DNA of 47,589 bases. Source: JAWCNN01 sp038848005. GTDB lineage: Archaea; Thermoproteota; Bathyarchaeia; Bathyarchaeales; Bathycorpusculaceae. Where the stretch lies: positions 1 to 47,589 of the forward strand of contig JAWCNZ010000011.1 in assembly GCA_038848005.1 (NCBI GenBank), read 5' to 3'. Shown here piece by piece: positions 43,027 to 47,589 of the stretch (within the stretch, counting starts at the first letter, position 1; each line of letters begins with the position of its first letter). A program made the translations under genes and the position numbers. The notes under the pieces are model-generated. The model was given only the letters and a program-made list of their open reading frames with translations. It did no database searches and had not been told where the DNA came from.

Positions 43027-43062
43027 ATTTCGCTAATTTAAAGCTTAAATTAGAGTCGAAAT
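43027..43062. repeat. Long inverted repeat upstream of the RHH gene
   Basis: CTAATTTAA-AGC-TTAAATTAG is a perfect 9-bp stem (43033-43053), extended by ATTTCG / CGAAAT with a 3-base bulge. It lies about 110 bases after the end of the RHH gene and about 90 bases before the start of the NitrOD5-like gene (both minus strand). It may act as operator or terminator. Confidence 0.5.
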
Positions 43063-43168
43063 TGGAAGCCAACCATTTTTCCACTTTTATTTCATTGAAA
43101 TTTTACTTTTAGGCTTTTTATCTGGAAGATTTTACCAGAACTTTTATACAATTCACCTCTTTTTCATT

Positions 43169-43354
43169 TCACACGTCATGCAGTTTTCCCAGCCTATGCA
43201 TTCTTTCCCTTATTATGCTTAATTCCTTTGCGTAGTCCATCAAAGCCATCCGCATGGTTTCACTTTCGCTTGTTCCCAGTCTTCTGGCTAATTCGTTTAG
43301 AATTTCCCGCTGTTCTTTGCTTAAGACAACTTTTACTACGCATTTTTTGGGCAT
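43169..43354 (-). CDS. Ribbon-helix-helix DNA-binding protein
   Basis: A 61-aa protein: KCVVKVVLSKEQREILNELA then SESETMRMALMDYAKEL, the beta-helix-helix fold of Arc/CopG regulators. It is divergent from the provirus head operon across about 110 bases, an arrangement suited to repressing it. Either a provirus regulator or a host protein. Confidence 0.8.
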   Translation of the reverse strand: MPKKCVVKVVLSKEQREILNELARRLGTSESETMRMALMDYAKELSIIRERMHRLGKLHDV

Positions 43355-43430
43355 TCACCCACCCCAGTGGTCCTCTGCTGGTCTGTGCATGGGCTTTTGC
43401 AGTGTACAATTTGCCTTTTCATTTTCTTGG

Positions 43431-43437
43431 TATATTA
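43431..43437 (+). promoter_or_regulatory. TATA box before the provirus head genes
   Basis: TATATTA stands about 31-37 bases before the GTG at 43468. GAGGG (43456-43460) gives a ribosome site 7 bases before the GTG, but the TSS predicted by the TATA box would nearly remove it, so promoter and SD cannot both be certain. Confidence 0.35.
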
Positions 43438-43467
43438 GTTTGGTGTTAGTTGTGTGAGGGTTGACGT

Positions 43468-45063
43468 GTGCCTTGGGAAATAACCGACCAATACATTCGA
43501 AGCGAACACCGCAGCCCCGAAGAGTTCGAACCCGATAGTTTACGCACTATAGTGTTAAGCGAAAAGGACGGGATTAAAGCGGTTGTTGGCAAACCAAAAG
43601 GCAAAAACACCATGGAAATTCAAAGCTACTTGTTTGATGTTTCTAAGGGTTGGACAATTGAAAAAGCTAAAGCATGGTTTGAAAGACATAAGAAAGACGA
43701 AAAATTCTTTTCCATGAGGGTTCTGGAGAAAATTGTTGATAAGCCATTGCGAATTCGCGGCGTAGCCCTAACCGTTGGGATGAGCAGAAACCTTAACATT
43801 TACACACCTGAAGAACTTCAAGCTTTTGCGCAGAAGCTTGTTAACGCGCCTGTTTACGTGGAGCATGTTGCTGTTCCAAACGCTGTTGGAAAAATTGTTA
43901 AAGCCGAGTGGGATGGACAAAGCCTATGGTATGAAGCTGAAATTTATGATGATGAAATTGCAGAGAAAATCCGCAAAGGCTTAATTAGGCATGTAAGCGT
44001 CGGCGCCGACTATGAAACCGTAGACATCGTGGATGGAAAAATTCCCCACGGCTTGCACAATGCCGAATTGAGCCTTGTGGCTGTGCCTGGCATTCCCGAA
44101 GCAAATATTAAAATTGTCGAGAAACTTGTTAAGGAACAAAATTTTGAGCCTATAATCGCTGGCGAGTACATTCTCGGCTTTTCTCAAGATGCATCCGCCT
44201 TTTTGCCTGAACATTTCAGCACTGTTTGGCTTGACAAGGAAAATGGCGTGTTAGCCATCATGGGACGGTTGAGAAGTGAACCCGACGCCGTAAGGGTTCA
44301 AAGCATATTTTTTGCAAGGGAAAAGTGGGATGAAAACAAAATTCGAGATTGGCTTTTGCTTCATCCGTACTACATGGCTTCAGCAAACGCAAACGCACGT
44401 GCGCCTGCGTCATTGCAAACGCAAAACAGAAGAATATTTGAACGTGTTTGGACACGAAGTTATATTAACAGCCTTCCAGACTCGGCTTTCGCCGTTGTTT
44501 ACGAAGAAAATGGCAAGGTTATCAGAAAGTTTCCACATCACACAGCAGATGGCGCCATTGACCTGCCGCACTTAAGAAACGCCAACGCAAGGCTTCCGCA
44601 AAGCCAAATTCCAGTGGAACACAAGCGTCGAGCAATGAAGCATTTAGCAACACATAAAAAACACTTGGGAATAGGCGCTTACGCCGAAGAAGAAAGGCTT
44701 TTGGAGCAAGAAGGCGAAGACAAAACAGCCTCAGCCAACTTCGAAATTTTGCCGGAACCAACAATCGACGAATTAATCGCAAACCTTGAAGAAATCTTGG
44801 AACAGCTAAACGCTGACATTGAAGCTTTAACCCTCCGCGTTGAAAGGCTTGAAAGGGCAAATGCCAACGGAAGCATAAGCGAATCTCTCCTAAAAAATTC
44901 GAAAGCCACAATTCCAGTTGACGAAGCAATAAAAATGATTCAGAAGGTTTTGCCAAGCCCCATGGTTGAACGAAGCTGGGGTTTAGGTCCGCAAAGGCTT
45001 TGCCAAGAGCTTCGCGGCGTAATTTTAAACCTTCGCAGGAGGATGATAAATGGTCAACAATAA
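43468..45063 (+). CDS. Composite prohead-protease protein of a provirus
   Basis: A 531-aa protein. The protease core (about 95-215) has NAPVYVEH (H133), HVSVGADYE (S177) and AELSLVAVPGIPEA, the His/Ser pattern of HK97-type prohead proteases that mature the capsid. It is flanked by two related copies of a small domain (about 24-77 and 246-303), each with QSxxFxxxxxW...KxxxWxxxH. Then comes a DSAFAVVYEENGKVIRKFPHH ... LPHLRNANARL domain (about 335-400) seen in other phage structural proteins, and a C-terminal coiled coil (about 430-470). GTG start. Confidence 0.8.
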   Translation: MPWEITDQYIRSEHRSPEEFEPDSLRTIVLSEKDGIKAVVGKPKGKNTMEIQSYLFDVSKGWTIEKAKAWFERHKKDEKFFSMRVLEKIVDKPLRIRGVALTVGMSRNLNIYTPEELQAFAQKLVNAPVYVEHVAVPNAVGKIVKAEWDGQSLWYEAEIYDDEIAEKIRKGLIRHVSVGADYETVDIVDGKIPHGLHNAELSLVAVPGIPEANIKIVEKLVKEQNFEPIIAGEYILGFSQDASAFLPEHFSTVWLDKENGVLAIMGRLRSEPDAVRVQSIFFAREKWDENKIRDWLLLHPYYMASANANARAPASLQTQNRRIFERVWTRSYINSLPDSAFAVVYEENGKVIRKFPHHTADGAIDLPHLRNANARLPQSQIPVEHKRRAMKHLATHKKHLGIGAYAEEERLLEQEGEDKTASANFEILPEPTIDELIANLEEILEQLNADIEALTLRVERLERANANGSISESLLKNSKATIPVDEAIKMIQKVLPSPMVERSWGLGPQRLCQELRGVILNLRRRMINGQQ

Positions 45064-45148
45064 CCGTTTACAGTCACTTTCTGTGACTTGTGGAGTAAGC
45101 CAGGATGAACTGGCTGAAACCAAACGTAAAAGCACATGTGGAGAGTGA
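45050..45148 (+). CDS. Possible 32-aa small ORF between protease and decoration genes
   Basis: ATG at 45050 overlaps the end of the protease gene in another frame; TGA is at 45146-45148. GGAGG stands 7 bases upstream, a better ribosome site than many genes here. The product has two cysteines (VTCG, STCG) and no known domain. Two hairpins fall inside it (45072-45088, 45098-45115), so the stretch may be structured RNA instead. Confidence 0.3.
   Translation: MVNNNRLQSLSVTCGVSQDELAETKRKSTCGE
45072..45115 (+). repeat. Two small hairpins before the decoration gene
   Basis: AGTCAC-TTTCT-GTGACT (45072-45088) and AGCCAG-GATGAA-CTGGCT (45098-45115) are perfect 6-bp stems. Placed between protease and structural genes, they could tune mRNA stability or relative expression of the capsid genes. 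Confidence 0.45.
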
Positions 45149-45154
45149 AATTTT

Positions 45155-45574
45155 ATGGCGGATAATACGGGCAAACCATGGATGGCTGTCGGCGAAACAG
45201 ACGACCCAAACGCCATAATCGAAACTTTTGATGCTGCTGCAGACATAACAAAAGGCGACCCAGTTTACCTAAGCGCTGACGACAAAGTTAGCCCAGCAAC
45301 TTCCGCTCAGGACTGCGTTGGCATAGCCGTTAAAAGCGTTTCAGCGGGGGAGCCGTGTCCAGTTTTGGTTCGCGGCAGAGTTAAAGTGCGTGTTGGCGGT
45401 GCTGTAACTCGTGGAAAAGCTGTTTACGGCGCGGACTCTTCTAAAAGACTTCTGGCTTTGGCAGACATCAACGAAGGCGGAACCTCAACAATTTCGTGGA
45501 CCAGAAAGCTCGGCTACGCCCTTGAATCCGCTTCGGCTGCAAACGACCTAATATTCATTTACGTGTGCAAGTAG
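45155..45574 (+). CDS. DUF2190-like capsid decoration protein
   Basis: A 139-aa beta-rich protein of the DUF2190/head-decoration type: ITKGDPVYLSADDKVSPAT, CVGIAVKSVSAGEPCPVLVRGRVKV and GKAVYGADSSKRL. Such proteins stabilise HK97-type capsids from the outside. GGAGAG lies 9 bases upstream of the ATG. It directly precedes the capsid gene, as decoration genes usually do. Confidence 0.8.
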   Translation: MADNTGKPWMAVGETDDPNAIIETFDAAADITKGDPVYLSADDKVSPATSAQDCVGIAVKSVSAGEPCPVLVRGRVKVRVGGAVTRGKAVYGADSSKRLLALADINEGGTSTISWTRKLGYALESASAANDLIFIYVCK

Positions 45575-45577
45575 GTG

Positions 45578-46537
45578 ATGCATGTGAAACCGAAACTTTT
45601 TGAAAGTCTAATGTGTTCCGACCCAGAGTTTAGGCTGGTAATGGAGAATTTGAGGCATAAAGCTGCTACGCATCCGTTTTTCAAACGTTACTATGAAACA
45701 GGCGTGAAAGAGCGTTTGTTCAGCGACATGGTGGGCGCTTTGGGACGCATGCATGACACGCTTGTTGAAGCGGCGCATCCGGAAATGATTGGCAGAGAAA
45801 TAATAATGGTTAGACCAACAACCGAACCGATGGAGCGTTTTCCGCTTGACGAAGGCGCTGTTGCTTATCGGTATGCTGAAGGCGCCTACACAAGGCTAAG
45901 CGGCAAAAAACTGAGCACAGTTGATGTTTACACTAACATTGTGGCTGAAGCCTCTGAAACTTGGACGCGGGAGTTTTTGGAGGACGCCACGTGGAACGTT
46001 TTGGATACCATGACCGAAAAAGTTGGCAGAGCTTTAGGCGAGGCTGAAACAAACAGGATATTAGCTCTTTACAATGCCATTGCAAACTCGGATTTGGCTG
46101 GTGGAGCGCCCGTTGACAACGGCAACCAACCGCTTACGTGGTCTGGAGTGCTTAAACTTCACAATGCCGTCAGAAACGAGAATTGGCGTCCCACTGTTTT
46201 GGCGGTTAACGAAGTTCAGTTGCACCAGCTTTTAAGCGACGACAAATTCATTCACGCCCAATATTTGCCGTCTGAACAGGTGGATTTGGAACGGGGCGTT
46301 GTCGGCAACGTTTTAGGCATGAAAGTTTTGGCAAGCACTTTAGTGCCTAACGGCGTTGCGTATGCCATAGACACTCGTGTTGCTGCTGTTATGCTTTTGC
46401 GCAGGGACATAACCGTTGACGATTGGGAAGACCCGAAAAGCGGCGAGTTCGGTGTTAGGGCTACAACACGTTTCGGTTTAGGCGTACTGCGAAGCAAAGC
46501 TGTTGCGAAAATGGTTAACATTAGCACTTCGCTTTAG
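45578..46537 (+). CDS. Major capsid protein (HK97 fold)
   Basis: A 319-aa protein following the decoration gene. Recognisable blocks are YETGVKERLFSDMVGA, EASETWTREFLEDATWNV (spine-helix region), LAVNEVQLHQLLSDDKFI and GMKVLASTLVPNGVAYAI with the final beta segment RFGLGVLRSKAVAKMVNI, all usual for HK97-type capsid proteins. It lacks a long N-terminal scaffold segment, so scaffolding may come from the protease gene's coiled coil. GTG at 45575 or ATG at 45578; I use the ATG. Confidence 0.85.
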   Translation: MHVKPKLFESLMCSDPEFRLVMENLRHKAATHPFFKRYYETGVKERLFSDMVGALGRMHDTLVEAAHPEMIGREIIMVRPTTEPMERFPLDEGAVAYRYAEGAYTRLSGKKLSTVDVYTNIVAEASETWTREFLEDATWNVLDTMTEKVGRALGEAETNRILALYNAIANSDLAGGAPVDNGNQPLTWSGVLKLHNAVRNENWRPTVLAVNEVQLHQLLSDDKFIHAQYLPSEQVDLERGVVGNVLGMKVLASTLVPNGVAYAIDTRVAAVMLLRRDITVDDWEDPKSGEFGVRATTRFGLGVLRSKAVAKMVNISTSL

Positions 46538-46562
46538 CCGTGAAGCCGTTTAGGGGTTGAAA

Positions 46563-46817
46563 ATGGCAAATTACGAAGGCGCTTGTCCCAACTGCGGGCG
46601 AATACACCGCTCGAACCGTAAAGGCGACATCGTCACATGCGATTGTTGGCGCATCTGCCCAATCTGCAATGCGGAAATGACGCCTTACACGCTTGACCTA
46701 ACGCTTAACACTTACGGTTTGAACAGCAAACGTGAACTGCAAACGCTGATGGTTTGCACTCGCCACTCTCCCCCCTTTTTCAGTTCGCAAAAACCAGTTG
46801 AGGTCGTTTGTGTATGA
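46563..46817 (+). CDS. Small zinc-ribbon provirus protein
   Basis: An 84-aa protein with three cysteine pairs: CPNCG, CDCW and CPIC, enough for one or two zinc sites, followed by a strand-rich tail. GGGG stands about 7 bases before the ATG. It overlaps the next gene as ATGA. Role unknown; similar small zinc proteins occur between phage structural genes. Confidence 0.65.
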   Translation: MANYEGACPNCGRIHRSNRKGDIVTCDCWRICPICNAEMTPYTLDLTLNTYGLNSKRELQTLMVCTRHSPPFFSSQKPVEVVCV

Positions 46818-47056
46818 AAAGCCTAAATGAAAGGTTAAAACTTGCGAAAACGGTTTTGAAAGAGCTTAGTCGACAGCCTCTCTGCAGAACTGAACTTGAA
46901 AAGAGAACCCTAAAGCGGGTTGGCACCCACGCAAGTTTTGAGGGTATATTTCGCTATCTTGTCGTTAACGGTTATGTGCAGAAAAGCGAACAGAAACACC
47001 GTGCGCCTTACGTTATCACGGAAAAGGGCTTTAAGCTTCTGGAGGGTTTAGAATGA
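46814..47056 (+). CDS. Small winged-helix provirus protein
   Basis: An 80-aa protein from the ATG at 46814 (an in-frame TTG lies two codons earlier). LAKTVLKELSRQPLCRTELEKR and THASFEGIFRYLVVNGYVQKS, then APYVITEKGFKLLEGL, form a winged helix-turn-helix. It overlaps both neighbours by ATGA, so it is embedded in the structural operon and may regulate it or bind viral DNA. Confidence 0.7.
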   Translation: MKSLNERLKLAKTVLKELSRQPLCRTELEKRTLKRVGTHASFEGIFRYLVVNGYVQKSEQKHRAPYVITEKGFKLLEGLE

Positions 47057-47589
47057 ATGGCATTTTAAAGCGTCTAATTGAAGCTTTTAGGCTTAAAAAA
47101 CCAAGCGGGTACGCTTATTCGCAGTCCGCAGCTGTTTACGAAACGCCAAGTATACCGCTTGAAGACGTGTTAAAGCTTTACGAGCGAGACCCAACATGCA
47201 AGGCAAGCGTTGATTTGCTTGCGGCATCCGCCGTTGGCATGGGCTTCTACACAACAGCCAACGGAAAATATGAAAGGGCTGAAGAGGCAAAGGCTGTTGT
47301 TGACGTTTTTAACGAAAAAGTAAATTTGGATGGGCTTCTCTGCGACATGGCACGTGTGCTTATTGCTTGTGGAAACGATTTTTGGCTTAAAATCACGCCT
47401 GAACGCCTCGTGGAATTGCATAGACTTCCAATAGACGCCATAAACCAAATAGAACAAAGCTACATAGCGGAAAACGGCTTAAAAATTCCAATAAAAGTTG
47501 AAGGCTACCGCCTAAAACACGCCTATGGCGGAGAAACCCTTAAGTCAACAGCCATAATCCACTGGCGAATAAACTGCCTTGGCACTTCC
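47053..47589 (+). CDS. Portal protein, N-terminal part (cut by window end)
   Basis: The frame stays open to the last base (179 codons). MNGILKRLIEAFRLKKPSGY, then PLEDVLKLYERDPTCKASVDLLAASAVGMGF and LLCDMARVLIACGNDFWLKI are the opening helix, stalk and clip-type blocks of phage portal proteins. The portal forms the DNA entry ring of the head. Its position downstream of the capsid gene is unusual. Confidence 0.8.
   Translation, partial: MNGILKRLIEAFRLKKPSGYAYSQSAAVYETPSIPLEDVLKLYERDPTCKASVDLLAASAVGMGFYTTANGKYERAEEAKAVVDVFNEKVNLDGLLCDMARVLIACGNDFWLKITPERLVELHRLPIDAINQIEQSYIAENGLKIPIKVEGYRLKHAYGGETLKSTAIIHWRINCLGTS

Noticed and set aside
40835..43468. tRNA or obvious attachment site marking the provirus edge
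   Set aside because: No tRNA-like fold or matching direct repeat was found in this stretch; the true edge may lie elsewhere.
1..47589. CRISPR array
   Set aside because: No regularly spaced direct repeats of 24-40 bases were seen; the repeats found are in coding domains or hairpins.

Overview
The window is archaeal chromosomal DNA that ends in an integrated tailed-virus (provirus) head module. Archaeal markers are rpoB-rpoA-rpl30e-nusA with unsplit RpoB and a single-chain RpoA (A' and A'' fused), a stand-alone eukaryote-like RpoH/Rpb5, FtsZ, an intron in tRNA-Leu, TATA-type promoters, NikR and AbrB/RHH-type VapBC pairs. The single-chain RpoA, DUF5752, a NitrOD5-like protein and PKD-rich surface proteins point to the TACK side of the Archaea, most likely a Bathyarchaeia-like lineage. 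That placement is inference and was not computed.

Layout. 1-4.1 kb: tail of an unknown gene, then a four-gene dipeptide/oligopeptide ABC transporter operon on the minus strand with no substrate-binding protein beside it. 4.1-9.7 kb: a giant PKD/beta-repeat surface protein, an AbrB-type VapBC pair and a membrane-anchored protein with a possible His/Cys dyad. 9.6-16 kb: DUF5752 and Lrp/AsnC regulator, two unknown genes, a six-gene minus-strand redox operon (putative ECF S component, FmdE-like, DUF1893, thioredoxin, a 44-aa membrane protein, DUF2148 ferredoxin), divergent NikR, and NadA. 16-19 kb: an RHH-type VapBC pair, an ABC-2 exporter pair and an intron-containing tRNA-Leu(CAA). 19.2-27.4 kb: RNA polymerase operon. 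27.4-30.7 kb: a three-gene operon coding for a short SMC5/6-like ATPase, a ScpA-like kleisin and a tandem winged-helix KITE-like protein. 30.8-36.1 kb: frameshifted DUF4145 gene, ftsZ, unknown genes, an MNT/HEPN pair with the HEPN frameshifted, a HAD phosphatase and a ModE-like remnant. 36.1-40.9 kb: membrane-anchored transglutaminase-like protein, a long RpoH with a eukaryote-type N-terminal domain, and an anaerobic ribonucleotide reductase operon nrdR-nrdD-nrdG with candidate tandem NrdR boxes. 41.2-43.4 kb: poorly characterised minus-strand genes and inverted repeats. 43.5 kb to the end: provirus head genes (prohead protease, decoration protein, HK97-type capsid, two small proteins, portal cut by the window edge).

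The strongest leads are: (1) RpoH with an N-terminal domain resembling the jaw domain of eukaryotic Rpb5, normally absent from archaeal RpoH; (2) the compact SMC5/6-like ATPase without an evident hinge, encoded with its kleisin and KITE partners; (3) a head module with permuted gene order and a composite protease. Several genes carry single-base homopolymer indels (DUF4145, HEPN), which may be real decay or assembly errors. All function calls come from reading motifs by eye; no database search was run.
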